The notes: generated by a model from the letters alone, not told the origin. Shown: positions 26,515 through 36,757, numbered from the stretch's first letter. The stretch is 64,000 bases of DNA from Pseudoxanthomonas beigongshangi (GCF_016820515.1 NZ_JADHDV010000001.1:1-64000); one strand, 5' to 3'. Made by a program: numbers and translations.

Positions 26515-28281
26515 GTGAAAGCACGTCGAGTCACCGCGCTACTGTTTGCGCTTTCCCTTTTCGTTCCCGCGCTGCATGCCACCGATGCCGGCGACGCCGG
26601 CCAGCGCGTCGCCAACGCGGCGACCCATCCGCCCGGATCGGCCATTGCCAGCGCGCATGCGCTGGCGACCGAAGCCGGCTTCGAAATCCTGCACGCCGGC
26701 GGCAACGCCTTCGACGCGGCGGTCGCGGTATCGTCGGTGCTGTCCGTGGTCGAACCGATCAGCTCGGGCATCGGCGGTGGCGGCTTCTTCCTGCTGCACG
26801 ATGCGAGGACCGGCAAGGACGTGTTCGTCGATGCGCGCGAGACCGCGCCGGCCGCCGCCACGCCGAAGGCCTATCTGCTGGCGAACGGCGAGTTCAATCG
26901 CGATCGCGCCGAGAACGGTCCCTGGGCCGCCGGCATTCCCGGCCTGCCCGCCGCGCTGGTCCACCTGGCGAAGAACTACGGCAAGCTGCCGCTTGAGACC
27001 TCGCTCGGCCCCGCCATCCGCATCGCCAGCGATGGCTTTCCCGTCTATGGCCGGCTGGCGCGTGGCTATGCCTCGCGCCGCGAGGTGATGGAACGTTTCC
27101 CGGGTACCCGCGCGGTGTTCCTGGCCGATGGTGATCCGCCCAAGGAAGGCGAAATCCTCAAGCAGCCCGACCTGGCCCGCACGCTGCAATTGCTGGCCGA
27201 GCGCGGCCACGACGGTTTCTACAAGGGCGAGATCGCGGGCAAGCTGATCAAGGGCGTGAAGGCCGAAGGCGGTCGCTGGACCGCCGGCGAACTGGCCGCC
27301 TACCAGGTGCGCGAGCGCGAACCGCTGAAGTTCAAGTATCGCGACTGGCAGATCACCACCGCGCCACCGCCATCCTCCGGTGGCGTGGCGGTGGCGCAGA
27401 TGCTGCAGATCCTGGAAGGCTGGGACCTGGCGAAGCTCGATGAAACGCACCGCACCCACCTGACGGTGGAGGCGATGCGCCGCGCCTTCCGCGATCGCAC
27501 CTTCTACCTGGGCGATCCCGATTTCGTCGAGATTCCGTTGAAGACGCTGACCAGCCGCGACTACGCCGCCGGTCTGCGCGCGACCATCAATCCGGACAAG
27601 GCCACGCCGAGCAACCTGTTTTCGGGCCAACCCACGCCGCTGGAAGACGAGGAAACCACCCATTTCTCGATCATCGACGCCGAGGGCAACCGGGTCGCGG
27701 CCACCCAGACGGTCAACCTGCTGTTCGGCTCGGGCCTGATTCCGCCCGGCACCGGCGTGCTGCTCAACAACGAGATGGACGATTTCGCGCTCAAGCCCGG
27801 CACGCCGAATGCCTTTGGCGTGATGGGCTTCGAGGCCAACGCGCCCAAGCCGGGCAAGCGCATGCTCAGTTCGATGACGCCCAGTTTCATGGAGTCGCCG
27901 GATCGCATCGCCGTGCTGGGCACGCCCGGCGGCAGCCGCATCATCACCATGGTCCTGCTGGGCATGCTCGGCTACGACCAGGGGTTGGGCGCGCAACAGG
28001 TCGCCGCGCTGCCGCGCTTCCATCACCAATGGCTGCCGGACGTGATTTCCGCCGAAAGCGGCGCGTTCAGCCCGCAGGTGGCCGAGGCACTGCGGGCGAT
28101 GGGCCACCAGGTCGACCTGCCCGGCGACACCGCCGCCGGCGGTCGCGGTTCCAGCCACGTCTGGGGCAACCTGCAGACCGTGCTGTGGGATCGCAAGGCT
28201 AACACCCTCACCGGTGGCGCGGATCCGCGCAATCCGGTGGGCAAGGCTGAAGTCGAACTGGGCGAAGCCGCCACGCGCTGA
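26515..28281 (+). CDS. ggt: Gamma-glutamyltransferase, periplasmic, 588 aa
   Basis: The enzyme cleaves gamma-glutamyl bonds of glutathione and transfers the glutamyl group to water or amino acids. The start is GTG 26515 after CAGGAGATGTC. A signal peptide ([15 protein letters not shown]) directs it to the periplasm. Conserved parts: [41 protein letters not shown], the autoprocessing and catalytic Thr in TTHFS (T381), NNEMDDF, and the substrate loop GTPGGSRII. Cleavage before T381 would give the usual large and small subunits. Length is normal. Confidence 0.95.
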   Translation: MKARRVTALLFALSLFVPALHATDAGDAGQRVANAATHPPGSAIASAHALATEAGFEILHAGGNAFDAAVAVSSVLSVVEPISSGIGGGGFFLLHDARTGKDVFVDARETAPAAATPKAYLLANGEFNRDRAENGPWAAGIPGLPAALVHLAKNYGKLPLETSLGPAIRIASDGFPVYGRLARGYASRREVMERFPGTRAVFLADGDPPKEGEILKQPDLARTLQLLAERGHDGFYKGEIAGKLIKGVKAEGGRWTAGELAAYQVREREPLKFKYRDWQITTAPPPSSGGVAVAQMLQILEGWDLAKLDETHRTHLTVEAMRRAFRDRTFYLGDPDFVEIPLKTLTSRDYAAGLRATINPDKATPSNLFSGQPTPLEDEETTHFSIIDAEGNRVAATQTVNLLFGSGLIPPGTGVLLNNEMDDFALKPGTPNAFGVMGFEANAPKPGKRMLSSMTPSFMESPDRIAVLGTPGGSRIITMVLLGMLGYDQGLGAQQVAALPRFHHQWLPDVISAESGAFSPQVAEALRAMGHQVDLPGDTAAGGRGSSHVWGNLQTVLWDRKANTLTGGADPRNPVGKAEVELGEAATR

Positions 28282-28295
28282 GAAGGATCCCATCC

Positions 28296-28362
28296 GTAGA
28301 GCGGAGCTTGCTCCGCTGCTGGGCGGGCTGGAGACCATCCAGCCGAGCAAGCTCGGCTCTAC
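28296..28362. repeat. REP pair (BIME), family A
   Basis: GTAGAGCGGAGCTTGCTCCGCT at 28296-28317 faces an inverted partner ending GAGCAAGCTCGGCTCTAC at 28362. Each half is itself a short palindrome around GAGCTTGCTC. This family recurs at 29281, 29914, 35124, 39677, 39799 and 43410, always between genes. Its likely mobiliser is the RAYT at 29435-29917. Confidence 0.85.
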
Positions 28363-28388
28363 ACGCGCACCGGCGTACAATCGGTGCC

Positions 28389-29279
28389 ATGAAACTCTGG
28401 TCCATTCTCGGCAATTCCCAGAAGCTCGACGGCGGCGCGATGTTCGGCAACGCGCCGCGCGCGATGTGGTCCAAATGGCTGGCGCCCGACGAACAGAACC
28501 GGGTGCCGCTGGCCTGCCGCGCATTGCTGGCGAGCCCGCTCAACGGCAAGACCGTGCTGTTCGAAACCGGCATTGGCGCGTTCTTCGATCCGAAGATGCG
28601 CGAGCGCTTCGGCGTGCAGGAGGAGCGGCATGTCCTGCTGGACTCGCTGCGCGAAGCCGGCTTCGGCCACGACGACATCGACGTGGTGGTGCTGAGCCAT
28701 CTGCATTTCGACCACGCCGGTGGACTGTTGGCGCCGTGGAGCGAAGGCCAGGCACCGGAACTGTTGTTTCCCAACGCCACCTTCGTGGTCGGCAAGGCGC
28801 ACTGGCAGCGGGCGCTGAAGCCGCATCCGCGCGATCGCGCGAGCTTCATTCCCGAGTTGCAGGGATTGCTGGAGGCCAGCGGCCGGCTCGAGCTCGTGGA
28901 CGGCGAACATTCGCGCGCGCTGGGCGACAGCGTGCGCTTCAGTTTCAGCGATGGCCACACGCCGGGGCTGATGCTGGCCGAAGTGGTGGGTCCGGAACGC
29001 GTGGATGGCGCGCCGCATGGCGGCGTGGTGTTCTGTGCCGATCTGATTCCCGGACGTTCCTGGGTGCACGTGCCGATCACGATGGGCTATGACCGCAACG
29101 CGGAACTGCTGATCGACGAGAAGCGCGCATTCCTGGAAGACAAGCTGGCCCGCAACGTGCACCTGTTCTTCACCCATGATCCCGATTGCGCGCTGGCCCA
29201 GGTCACTCGCGACGAACGCGGCAAGTTCGGCGTGGCGCACGAGTTACCGGAGCTGCGCGCCCGTCCGCTGGCCGCATGA
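28389..29279 (+). CDS. MBL-fold metallohydrolase, 296 aa
   Basis: The start at ATG 28389 ([20 protein letters not shown]) is preferred; the longer frame runs through a REP. The metallo-beta-lactamase zinc motif HLHFDHAGG is intact, with later metal ligands in [18 protein letters not shown] and [13 protein letters not shown]. These features match the quorum-quenching-lactonase-like and glyoxalase-like branch of MBL hydrolases rather than a beta-lactamase. No signal peptide, so it is cytosolic. The substrate is unknown. It is flanked by REP pairs on both sides. Confidence 0.88.
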   Translation: MKLWSILGNSQKLDGGAMFGNAPRAMWSKWLAPDEQNRVPLACRALLASPLNGKTVLFETGIGAFFDPKMRERFGVQEERHVLLDSLREAGFGHDDIDVVVLSHLHFDHAGGLLAPWSEGQAPELLFPNATFVVGKAHWQRALKPHPRDRASFIPELQGLLEASGRLELVDGEHSRALGDSVRFSFSDGHTPGLMLAEVVGPERVDGAPHGGVVFCADLIPGRSWVHVPITMGYDRNAELLIDEKRAFLEDKLARNVHLFFTHDPDCALAQVTRDERGKFGVAHELPELRARPLAA

Positions 29280-29280
29280 C

Positions 29281-29349
29281 GTAGAGCGGAGCTTGCTCCG
29301 CTTCGCGCGAGAAGCAGGTCATGAAGGAGCCGGGCAAGCCCGGCTCTAC
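29281..29349. repeat. REP pair (BIME), family A, upstream of RAYT
   Basis: GTAGAGCGGAGCTTGCTCCG at 29281 pairs with GGGCAAGCCCGGCTCTAC ending at 29349. It begins one base after the MBL stop codon and lies 86 bases before the RAYT gene. Confidence 0.85.
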
Positions 29350-29434
29350 GTGGTTGACGTCATCCGTAGGGATCCCGCTACAACGCGCAACGTTTGAATC
29401 CGACACGTCGATGGAGCTTGTTCCGACGGCGGCG

Positions 29435-29917
29435 ATGAGGCGACCACGCCATGCTTCGGTCATGGCAAGTCCAGCATTGAACAAGGGAAGATGGTCGGAG
29501 AAGGGCGCGTACTACGTCGTCACCGTGGTGACGGCCAGCCGGACGCCCTGGTTCCGCGAGCCTCGGCCGGCGCATTGCATTGCAGGCGAATTGAAGCGTT
29601 GCGAGGACGAAGAGCGGCTCAGGTCGTTGGCCTGGGTGGTGATGCCCGATCATGTGCACTGGTTGTTCGAGCTTGGTGACGGCTCCATCAGCCAATGTCT
29701 GCAGGCATTCAAATCACGCAGTGCACGCGTGGTCAACGAAATCGTCGGGCGCGCGGGACCTGTCTGGCAGGCTGGTTTCCATGATCACCGGGTGCGCAGT
29801 CATGAAGACTTGCGTTCGCAGGCGCGCTACATCGTTCGCAACCCCTTGCGCCGTGGTTTGGTGGAACGACTGGATCACTATCCGCACTGGTATTGCGAAT
29901 GGCCAGCCGACGCGTAG
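29435..29917 (+). CDS. REP-associated tyrosine transposase (RAYT), 160 aa
   Basis: RAYTs are single-copy Y1-type HUH nucleases that act on REP palindromes. Visible features: the strand YYVVTVVTASRTPWF, the HUH motif MPDHVHW (H73, H75), RRPRHAS near the N-terminus, KSRSARVVNEIVGRAGPVWQ, and the catalytic Tyr in QARYIVRNPLRRGLV (Y132). Both active-site elements are intact, so it could be active. ATG 29435 gives the usual RRPR-type N-terminus; ATG 29462 is an alternative, and neither has a strong ribosome binding site. REP elements flank it on both sides, including three directly downstream. Confidence 0.92.
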   Translation: MRRPRHASVMASPALNKGRWSEKGAYYVVTVVTASRTPWFREPRPAHCIAGELKRCEDEERLRSLAWVVMPDHVHWLFELGDGSISQCLQAFKSRSARVVNEIVGRAGPVWQAGFHDHRVRSHEDLRSQARYIVRNPLRRGLVERLDHYPHWYCEWPADA

Positions 29918-30088
29918 AGCGGAGCTTGCTCCGCTTCGGGCTTGCCAGACGTCTGGAGGAGCCGGGCAAGCTCGGCTCTACGCGGGCTGTAGAGCGGAGC
30001 TTGCTCCGCTTCGGACGTGCCAAGCATCCAGAGGAGCCGAGCGAGCTCGGCTCTACGCGGGTTGTGGAGCGGAGCTTGGTCCGCTCCG
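29914..30088. repeat. REP array, family A, three units, downstream of RAYT
   Basis: Two complete REP pairs (29914-29981 and 29989-30056) and one degenerate half (30063-30088, GAGCGGAGCTTGGTCCGCTC) follow in tandem. The first begins inside the last codon of the RAYT gene. The spacer sequence between halves is similar in the first two units, as if copied. Confidence 0.88.
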
Positions 30089-30134
30089 GGGCACGATGCA
30101 AATCCGGGAGAATCCGCGCAGCCTGGGCTTCGGC

Positions 30135-30767
30135 TCAGCCCACGCGGGTGCCGAAGATCCGATCACCTGCATCGCCGAGGCCAGGCAGGATGTAACCCTT
30201 GTCGTTCAGATGGTTGTCGATGGCGGCGGTATAGACCTCGACGTCGGGGTGGGCCGCTTCCAGCGCGGCCAGCCCCTCGGGCGCGGCAACCAGGAAGATG
30301 CCCTTGATGCGTTTGGCGCCGGCGCGCTTGAGCATGTCGATGGTGGCGATGAGGGTGCCGCCGGTGGCCAGCATCGGATCCAGGATGAGCGCGTCACGCT
30401 CGTCCAGGCGACCGGTCAGGCGTTCGAAGTAGGGCACCGGTTGCAGGGTCTCCTCGTCGCGCTGCAAGCCGACCACGCTGACCTTGGCGGCGGGAATCAG
30501 CGCCAGCACGCCCGGCAGCATGCCCAGGCCGGCGCGCAGGATGGGGACCAGGGTGATCTTGGCGCCGGCGATCTTGCGCACCTGGACCGGTCCGGCCCAG
30601 CCCGGCATGGTCGCTTCCTCGGTTTCCAGATCCGCCGTCGCCTCGTAGGCCAGCAGGGTGCCCAGCTCGGTCACCAGTTCGCGGAAGCCCTTGGTACTGA
30701 GCGAGGCGTCGCGCAGCAGGCCGATCTTGTGCTGGACGAGGGGGTGGCGGACTTCGACGGTCTTCAT
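30135..30767 (-). CDS. upp: Uracil phosphoribosyltransferase Upp, 210 aa
   Basis: Upp converts uracil and PRPP to UMP in pyrimidine salvage. The protein begins [20 protein letters not shown] and holds the PRPP loop [18 protein letters not shown] and the uracil-binding C-terminal segment [29 protein letters not shown] is another family mark. Length is the usual 208-210. It is cytosolic, a single-gene unit between a REP array and a convergently placed terminator region; the next minus-strand gene is a TonB receptor. Confidence 0.97.
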   Translation of the reverse strand: MKTVEVRHPLVQHKIGLLRDASLSTKGFRELVTELGTLLAYEATADLETEEATMPGWAGPVQVRKIAGAKITLVPILRAGLGMLPGVLALIPAAKVSVVGLQRDEETLQPVPYFERLTGRLDERDALILDPMLATGGTLIATIDMLKRAGAKRIKGIFLVAAPEGLAALEAAHPDVEVYTAAIDNHLNDKGYILPGLGDAGDRIFGTRVG

Positions 30768-30822
30768 GGCGGCCTGCGGCGATGACGGGTGGCGGAAGTC
30801 TGCATCAAACCCGCCCGTCCCA

Positions 30823-30853
30823 CAAAAAAGGAAGCCGGCTTGCGCCGGCTTCC
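30823..30853 (-). terminator. Intrinsic terminator of the TonB-receptor gene
   Basis: On the minus strand GGAAGCCGGCG-CA-AGCCGGCTTCC is followed by TTTTTT. It begins 24 bases after the receptor stop codon and lies upstream of upp. Confidence 0.88.
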
Positions 30854-30876
30854 ACTGGGCACGGGGAGGGCCGTGC

Positions 30877-33219
30877 TCAGAACGCCCAGCGCATGACCAG
30901 CTGATAGCTCGGTCCGGCTTCCTCGGTTTCCAGTTCGTATTCGTCGTAGTCGCGATCGATCTGGTCGGCCTGGTTGTCGAACTTGTGGAAGAACTCGTCC
31001 TTGGAGGCGTCCAGCAGGTTGGCGGCGGTCAGGCGCATCGACATGGTCTTGCCGAAGCGCTTCTCCACGAACACTTCCAGATCGTCGCCGTACTTGACGG
31101 TCACTTCCTCGGCCAGGATGCGGCTGAAGGCGTCGCCCTGCTTGCGATAGGTGGCGCCGAAGCTGGCACCGAGCGACGGCAGGTCCTGGATGAAGCCGAC
31201 GTTGTAGACGCTCTTGGCCTGGTCGTTGAAGCGGCGCTCGCCGATGAAATCGGTGACCTTGCTGTTGAGGTAGGAGTAGTTGAGGAACACGCCGGTGTTC
31301 GGCATGCCCAGCGCGGTCAACGGGGTCGACAGATCGAACTCGACGCCATAGACCTTGCCGTCGCCGACGTTGGCCGAGGTGAACAGCCAGCTTTCGGCGT
31401 CGAACTGGAAATCGTCCTCGGTCGCGCCGGGATTCTCCGCCAGGAATTCCTCCAGGTCCTCGGCGTACTTGTCCTGCGCGTCCTCGCTCAGTTCGCCGGT
31501 GTTGACCAGTTCGATCAGGTTCTTCACATCGCGGTAGAAGAAGTTCAAGCCCACCACGCCATGCTTGCCGAGGCGGCGCTCGAAGCCAAGGTCGATGCCG
31601 TTGGCGGTTTCCGGCTCGAGTTCCGGATTGCCGATGTAGTCGTTATCGCCGTACTCGCCGTCCAGCAGGGCGGGAATCAGCTCGTTGAAGTTCGGGCGCT
31701 TCACGCTCTTGGCCAGCGACAGGCTGATGCGGGTGGCTTCATCCAGATCCCACTTCAGGTGCAGCGAGGGCAACAGTTCGTTGTAGTCCTTGCTGGCGGA
31801 TCCGGCGACGTCGCCGTCCTCCTGGTAGCGGATGTCCGAACGGGTGGTTTCGTAGCGCAGGCCGGCTTCCCAGGAGAACGCCTGGCCCTTGCCCGAAAGC
31901 ATCAGGTAGGGGTCGACACGGGTTTCCTCGATCAGCGAGCCGATGACGCCGTCCGGTTCATAGGCCACCGGGTCGCCTTCATTCTCCGCTTCCCAGGCGT
32001 AGTTGGTGTAGGTGACGTCGCGTTTCTTGCGCCGCCAGTCCACGCCGAATTCGAGTTCGGCGCCGCCCGCCGGGCGCTTGTGCGCGATCTTGAAGCTGGT
32101 CTCGGTGTCCTTGGCGTCCACGGCCTGGGATTCGGCTTCGGAAGCGTCCCATTCGCCGTTCACGTACTCGTGCTTTTCTTCGCTGACGGCGCTGTCGTCC
32201 TCGAAGCGCGCGTAATCGAGGTCGAACTCGGTGGTGCCGCCGGCCATGTCGAACCTGTACTCGGTGCCGATACCCCAGTTGCGCTGGTCGATCGGATTCA
32301 AGCCGGGCACGCGGGAGTCGATGACGTCTTCGTCGTCGTACTCCACTTCATGGGAGACCTCGGTGACGTCGCGGTCGGTCTTGACGTAGAAGCCGTCGAT
32401 GCTGATGCGACCGGTTTCGCCGACGTCGGCGGTGTACGACACGTTGGCCGAGTAGTCGCGGCCGTCCTTGACCTCGGTCTGGTCTTCCCAGCTCACCAGT
32501 TCCTGCCGGGACGGGTCGGCGAAGCGGTCCGAGCGCTTGACCTTGGAGCGGTAGCGGTCCTGCACGTTGATGCCGGCGAGCAGGCGGCCACCCAAGGCGT
32601 CGACGCTGGTCACCGCGCCGAAGGTCGGGTTCACCTCGCCGTCGTACCAGCGATTGACGCCGATTCGCAGGTAGCTGCCGTCGAACACGTAGGCGTCGCG
32701 CAGGACGATGTTGATGGTGCCGGCGATGGCGTCGCCGCTGCGGTTGGCGCTGTTGCTGCGCAGGATTTCGATGTGGTCGACCATTTCCGCCGGGATGCGG
32801 TCCACCCAGAACGAGCGATCGTCACCGGCGCCGGGCACCTTCTTGCCGTTGATCAACACCTGGGTGTAGCCGGCGGCCATGCCACGCATCATCGCGCCGT
32901 CGAATTCCATGATGTCCGAGCCGACGAAGGTCACGCCGGGCACGCGCTTGAGCATGTCGCCCACGGTGTTCGGCTCGAAACGCTGGAAGTACTCCAGGTC
33001 GTAGGACAGGGTGGGGGAGATGTCGTCGGTGCGGTTGCGGTAGGCGATTTCGCCCTGGACGACGATGGTGTCCAGTTGCTTGGGGTCCTCCGCCGGCACG
33101 GCGGACGCGCCGCCACCGCCATCGGGCATGGCCTGCGCTCGCGCCAGCGGGATGGCACTGATCATGCCGGCGCAGAGCAATGCCTGTGACAGGCCGATGG
33201 CCAGGGCGGTGCGTTTCAT
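30877..33219 (-). CDS. TonB-dependent outer-membrane receptor, 780 aa, probably for phytate or related phosphate esters
   Basis: The signal peptide ([20 protein letters not shown]...ARAQA) is followed by a TonB-box-like LDTIVVQGE, a plug domain ([55 protein letters not shown]) and a long 22-strand-type barrel ending in RWAF, the terminal Phe needed for outer-membrane assembly. The start is ATG 33219 after GGGGA. It is divergent from a phytase-like lipoprotein and a secreted pyrophosphatase. TonB receptors next to phytases are known in Caulobacter and xanthomonads, so inositol phosphates are the inferred substrate; sequence alone does not show this. Confidence 0.92.
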   Translation of the reverse strand: MKRTALAIGLSQALLCAGMISAIPLARAQAMPDGGGGASAVPAEDPKQLDTIVVQGEIAYRNRTDDISPTLSYDLEYFQRFEPNTVGDMLKRVPGVTFVGSDIMEFDGAMMRGMAAGYTQVLINGKKVPGAGDDRSFWVDRIPAEMVDHIEILRSNSANRSGDAIAGTINIVLRDAYVFDGSYLRIGVNRWYDGEVNPTFGAVTSVDALGGRLLAGINVQDRYRSKVKRSDRFADPSRQELVSWEDQTEVKDGRDYSANVSYTADVGETGRISIDGFYVKTDRDVTEVSHEVEYDDEDVIDSRVPGLNPIDQRNWGIGTEYRFDMAGGTTEFDLDYARFEDDSAVSEEKHEYVNGEWDASEAESQAVDAKDTETSFKIAHKRPAGGAELEFGVDWRRKKRDVTYTNYAWEAENEGDPVAYEPDGVIGSLIEETRVDPYLMLSGKGQAFSWEAGLRYETTRSDIRYQEDGDVAGSASKDYNELLPSLHLKWDLDEATRISLSLAKSVKRPNFNELIPALLDGEYGDNDYIGNPELEPETANGIDLGFERRLGKHGVVGLNFFYRDVKNLIELVNTGELSEDAQDKYAEDLEEFLAENPGATEDDFQFDAESWLFTSANVGDGKVYGVEFDLSTPLTALGMPNTGVFLNYSYLNSKVTDFIGERRFNDQAKSVYNVGFIQDLPSLGASFGATYRKQGDAFSRILAEEVTVKYGDDLEVFVEKRFGKTMSMRLTAANLLDASKDEFFHKFDNQADQIDRDYDEYELETEEAGPSYQLVMRWAF

Positions 33220-33391
33220 CGTCGTGTTTTCCCCGTGTGAAGATAAACGGCGATTTCTACGGGGCTTAGATGGCGGCAATATGACCATCAGATGGCACGT
33301 CGGCGAACGTTCGAAGATGCAACCAAAACGTCATAATCGATGCGTAGAACATTGCGGTTTGTTGACCGTCAACCGCTCCAGGGGATAACGC

Positions 33392-34522
33392 ATGTCGCAC
33401 CGCTTGAACGCAATGGCCAGCCTGCTGGCGATCCTGTCCATGGCCGGCTGCGCCGGCGTCGCGCCGACGGTGGCCGACCGCGAGCCGGACGAGAACGTGG
33501 AAAAGGATCCGCTGCTGAGCGAAGCGAAGATCCCGCACGTGGTGGTGCCCGAGGCTTTCCTGACCGCCGACACGCCGGCCGACAACGTCGACTCGCCGGC
33601 CAGTTGGCGCTCGCCGGACGGCAAGCGTTGGCTGATCGCCACCGCCAAGGCGACGGATCAGCTGATCGTCTATGACGGTGTCAGCGGCGAACGCCTGCGC
33701 ACGGTCGGGGGGCCGGGCACGGGTGCCGGCCAGCTCCAGCGTCCCAACGGCATCGCCGTGATTGACGATCTGGTGCTGGTGGTCGAGCGCGACAACCATC
33801 GCGTGCAACTGTTCCAGCTGCCGGGATTCCAGCCGCTGCTCAGTTTCGGCGCCGAGGACCTGAAGCAGCCCTATGGCCTGTGGGTTCGCCCGCAGAAGGA
33901 CAGCTACGAGGTCATCGTCAGCGACAACTACATGTCGCCGCAGAACGAGGACGTGCCGCCGCCGCTGGCGGAGCTGGATCGCCGGTTCAAGCGCTACCAG
34001 CTGCGGCGCGTGCCGCAGGGCTGGGCGGCGACATTGACGGGCACCTTCGGCGACACCTCCGAAGCCGGCGCGATCCGGATCGCCGAGTCGGTGTTCGGCG
34101 ATATCGCCAACGATCGCCTGCTGCTGGCGGAAGAGGACGTCGCCACCGGCACCCGCCTGCGCGAGTACGGGCTGGACGGTCGCTATCGCGGCCGCGACAT
34201 CGGCGCCGACCTGTTCAAGGCGCAGGCCGAGGGCATGGCGCTGGCGCAGTGCGCGGGTGGCACGGGCTTCTGGATCGCCACCGATCAGTTCAAGGATCGC
34301 AGCGTGTTCCATGTGTTCGATCGCCTCAGCCTGGAACACCTGGGTGCCTTCACCGGCGAGCGCACCGCCAACACCGACGGCGTGTGGCTCGATCAGACCG
34401 TCGACAAGCGCTTCCCGGAAGGCGTGTTCTACGCGGTGGATGACGACAAGGCCGTCGCCGCGTTCGACTGGCAGGCGATTGCCCGCGCGTTGAAGCTGCC
34501 CGCCTGCAAGCCGGCACAATGA
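33392..34522 (+). CDS. Beta-propeller phytase-like lipoprotein, 376 aa
   Basis: The signal ends in the lipobox MAGC (MASLLAILSMAGC), so the protein is lipid-anchored. The body looks like a six-bladed propeller of the 3-phytase (BPP) family: WLIATAKATDQLIVYD, QRPNGIAVID, LVVERDNHRVQLFQL, PYGLWVRP, the acidic AEGMALAQC and the TANTDGVWLDQTV segment that supplies calcium ligands. Phytases release phosphate from inositol hexakisphosphate. The acidic residues expected at the calcium and phosphate sites are partly visible, but I cannot confirm each. It overlaps the next gene by four bases. Confidence 0.8.
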   Translation: MSHRLNAMASLLAILSMAGCAGVAPTVADREPDENVEKDPLLSEAKIPHVVVPEAFLTADTPADNVDSPASWRSPDGKRWLIATAKATDQLIVYDGVSGERLRTVGGPGTGAGQLQRPNGIAVIDDLVLVVERDNHRVQLFQLPGFQPLLSFGAEDLKQPYGLWVRPQKDSYEVIVSDNYMSPQNEDVPPPLAELDRRFKRYQLRRVPQGWAATLTGTFGDTSEAGAIRIAESVFGDIANDRLLLAEEDVATGTRLREYGLDGRYRGRDIGADLFKAQAEGMALAQCAGGTGFWIATDQFKDRSVFHVFDRLSLEHLGAFTGERTANTDGVWLDQTVDKRFPEGVFYAVDDDKAVAAFDWQAIARALKLPACKPAQ

Positions 34523-35127
34523 GCCGCGCGGTCGTCCTGCTTGCGGGATTGATGGGCGCATCGCTGGCGCAGGCCGGCGATACGGTGGTCCACCCGTTCC
34601 TGGCCGCGCAATCGCCGAAGGTGCCGGAAGAAGCGGTGCTGGCGGTGGAAATACCGGCCGGCAGTTTCACCAAGTACGAGATCAACGAAGAAGGATTGCT
34701 GTTCGTCGATCGTTTCCAGTCTATGCCGGTGGCCTATCCGGCCAACTACGGTTCGATGCCGCGCACCCTGGCAGGGGATGGGGATCCCCTGGATGCGCTG
34801 GTGTTGACCCGCGAGCCGCTGCATCCCGGCGTGCTGATCCGGTTCCGGCCGATTGGCGTGCTGCGGATGGTCGATGACGGCAAGACCGACGAGAAGATCA
34901 TCGGCGTGCCGACGGACAAGGTGGATCCCACCTACGCCGGCATCCGTGATCTCGCCGACCTGCCCGCCATCGAGCGCGATCGCATCGAGGCGTTCTTCCG
35001 TGTGTACAAGGATTTGCCCAGGGGGCGCAATCCGGTCCGGTTGAACGGCTATGGCGACGCCGCCGAGGCCAGGGCGTTGATCCGGGCGGTGATGGTGCGG
35101 TTCAACGAGGCGAAGCGCACGCCGTAG
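34519..35127 (+). CDS. Exported inorganic pyrophosphatase, 202 aa
   Basis: It has a signal peptide (MSRAVVLLAGLMGASLAQAG), unlike the usual cytosolic Ppa. The family-I pyrophosphatase motifs follow: IPAGSFTKYEINEEGLLFVDR, YPANYGSMPRTLAGDGDPLDALVL (the DxDPxD metal site) and the RMVDDGKTDEKIIGVP box, ending with KDLPRGRNPVRLNGYGDA. It should hydrolyse PPi in the periplasm. Its start overlaps the phytase stop (ATGA), so the two enzymes form one phosphate-scavenging unit. A separate cytosolic Ppa must exist elsewhere. Confidence 0.9.
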   Translation: MSRAVVLLAGLMGASLAQAGDTVVHPFLAAQSPKVPEEAVLAVEIPAGSFTKYEINEEGLLFVDRFQSMPVAYPANYGSMPRTLAGDGDPLDALVLTREPLHPGVLIRFRPIGVLRMVDDGKTDEKIIGVPTDKVDPTYAGIRDLADLPAIERDRIEAFFRVYKDLPRGRNPVRLNGYGDAAEARALIRAVMVRFNEAKRTP

Positions 35128-35188
35128 CGCCGGACTTGCCGGCGCGGGATGGTGGGGAGCCCGGGCAGCGGAGCAAGCTCCGCTCTAC
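35124..35188. repeat. REP pair, family A (one half diverged)
   Basis: The left half GTAGCGCCGGACTTGCCGGC is a variant, and the right half GCGGAGCAAGCTCCGCTCTA ends at 35188. It overlaps the stop codon of the pyrophosphatase gene. Confidence 0.7.
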
Positions 35189-35202
35189 GCGAGCCGCGCG
35201 CA

Positions 35203-35233
35203 AAAAAGGCGGACACCGCCAGGGGTGTCCGCC
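35203..35233 (-). terminator. Intrinsic terminator of the aminotransferase gene
   Basis: On the minus strand GGCGGACACC and GGTGTCCGCC form the stem, followed by TTTTTT. It lies 28 bases past the aminotransferase stop. Confidence 0.85.
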
Positions 35234-35260
35234 CACGAGGAAAAACGCGATCCGGGAGGA

Positions 35261-36757
35261 TCAGGCCGCCGCGGCCTGGGTGTTGCGCGGACCTTCCTGC
35301 AGCGCGCGGCCGACCATCGACACCAGCAGTTCCAGTTCCTCGGCGCCCATCGCGAAATGCGGGGTGAAGCGCAGCGAGTTGGCGCCGCCGTGGATGACGT
35401 TGATGCCGTGCTGGCGCAGCCATTCCTCGGTGGAATTGGCGCCGTAGCACTTGAATTGCGTGGCCAGTTCGCAGGAGAACAGCAGGCCGGTGCCCTGCAC
35501 CTTGGTGATCAGGCCGCCCAGTTCGTCCTTCAGTTTCTCGAGGCGGGCGACCGCGTCGACGCCGCGGGCGCGGATGTTCTCGCGGACCTGCGGGGTCAGC
35601 TGTTCCAGGGTGGCGCAGGCCACGTCGAGCGCGCGCGGATTGGTGGTCATGGTGTTGCCGTAGACGCCCTTGCGGTACAGGCCGGCGGCGCGTTCGCTGA
35701 CCGCCAGCACCGACAGCGGGTACTGCGCGGCGTTGAGCGCCTTGGAGTAGGTCTCCATGTCCGGCGCGTCCAGGCCTTCGAAACCGGGGTAGTCGACGAT
35801 CGACAGTACGCCGTGGGCGCGCAGGCCGGCCTGGATGGAGTCGACCAGGAACAGGCTGCCGTGCTGGCGGGTCAGCTCGCGCGCGGCGGCGTAGAACGCC
35901 GGCGGCACCGAGCGGCCCGGATCGCCTTCGCCCATCACCGGCTCCAGGAACACCGCCTCGATGAACCAGCCCTTGGTTTCGGCGTCGGCGAACGCCCGCT
36001 TGAGCGCCTCGACGTCGTAGGGCTCGATGGCGATCAGCGAATCCTCGCCACGGTAGCTGGCCAGGTGCTGCTGGTAGGTCTTTCGCGAAGAGTCCGAATA
36101 CAGGGCCGGACGCTCGGTGCGGCCATGGAAGCTGCCCTTCACGACCACGCGCTTGACCGCGCGACCTTCGTGGCGGGCACCCGGGTCGGTCTGCAGCTTG
36201 GTGTTGATGTCGGCGATGCGGGCGGCCAGGCCGACCGACTCGGAGCCCGAGTTCAGGCACAGGAACTTCGCGTACGGACAACCGCCGCGGGTCTGGCCGA
36301 TTTCCTTGCGCAGGGCGCGGTCGAAGCGCAACTGCGACAGGCTCGGGGTCATGATGTTGGCCATCACCTGCGGCCGCGCCATCGCCGCCAGGATCGGCTC
36401 GGGGGTATGGCCGAAGCCGAGCATGCCGTAGCCGCCGGCGTCGTACAGCACCGCGCCGTTGAGGGTCACCACCCACGGACCGCGCGCGGCCAGCGCCACG
36501 TACGGGTTGACCGCGTCGTCCGGATAGAAATTGACGTAGCCGGCCTGGACGGCGCGCAGCTGCGCTTCCTCGTCCAGATCCAGCACCTCGGCGAATTCGT
36601 CCTTCAGGCGGGCGTGTTCGGCGGCGGCGGCCTCGATGGCCGCGACCAGGGCCGGCTGGCTGGCGGCGAAACGCTCGAGGGTAGCGTCGTCCAGTCCGGT
36701 GGTCAGGCGCTTGCCCGCATGGGCGCGGAGGGGGGCGAGCAGGTCGAGGAGGGCCAT
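35261..36757 (-). CDS. Class III PLP-dependent aminotransferase, 498 aa
   Basis: The start is at ATG 36757, after CCGGAGAACAC; the longer frame runs into the regulatory region. Features: LNGAVLYDAGGYGMLGFGHT, the pyridoxal-phosphate pocket LCLNSGSESVGLAARIA, the HGRTERPALYS segment, Asp in SLFLVDSIQAGLR and the Schiff-base Lys in ETYSKALNAA. It is about 70 residues longer than ornithine-type aminotransferases, with an N-terminal helical extension. The substrate is not evident. Divergent transcription from an Lrp/AsnC regulator suggests an amino-acid-responsive step, as with lysine or branched amino acid catabolism. Confidence 0.85.
   Translation of the reverse strand: MALLDLLAPLRAHAGKRLTTGLDDATLERFAASQPALVAAIEAAAAEHARLKDEFAEVLDLDEEAQLRAVQAGYVNFYPDDAVNPYVALAARGPWVVTLNGAVLYDAGGYGMLGFGHTPEPILAAMARPQVMANIMTPSLSQLRFDRALRKEIGQTRGGCPYAKFLCLNSGSESVGLAARIADINTKLQTDPGARHEGRAVKRVVVKGSFHGRTERPALYSDSSRKTYQQHLASYRGEDSLIAIEPYDVEALKRAFADAETKGWFIEAVFLEPVMGEGDPGRSVPPAFYAAARELTRQHGSLFLVDSIQAGLRAHGVLSIVDYPGFEGLDAPDMETYSKALNAAQYPLSVLAVSERAAGLYRKGVYGNTMTTNPRALDVACATLEQLTPQVRENIRARGVDAVARLEKLKDELGGLITKVQGTGLLFSCELATQFKCYGANSTEEWLRQHGINVIHGGANSLRFTPHFAMGAEELELLVSMVGRALQEGPRNTQAAAA

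Noticed and set aside
28296-30088. REP arrays as terminators or CRISPR
   Set aside because: Arms lack T tracts and the units pair as BIMEs with spacers that are similar rather than unique, next to a RAYT.
33220-33391. Pho box in the phytase/TonB receptor intergenic region
   Set aside because: CGTCATAAT and GACCGTCAA resemble half-sites but no 11-base-spaced pair was found.
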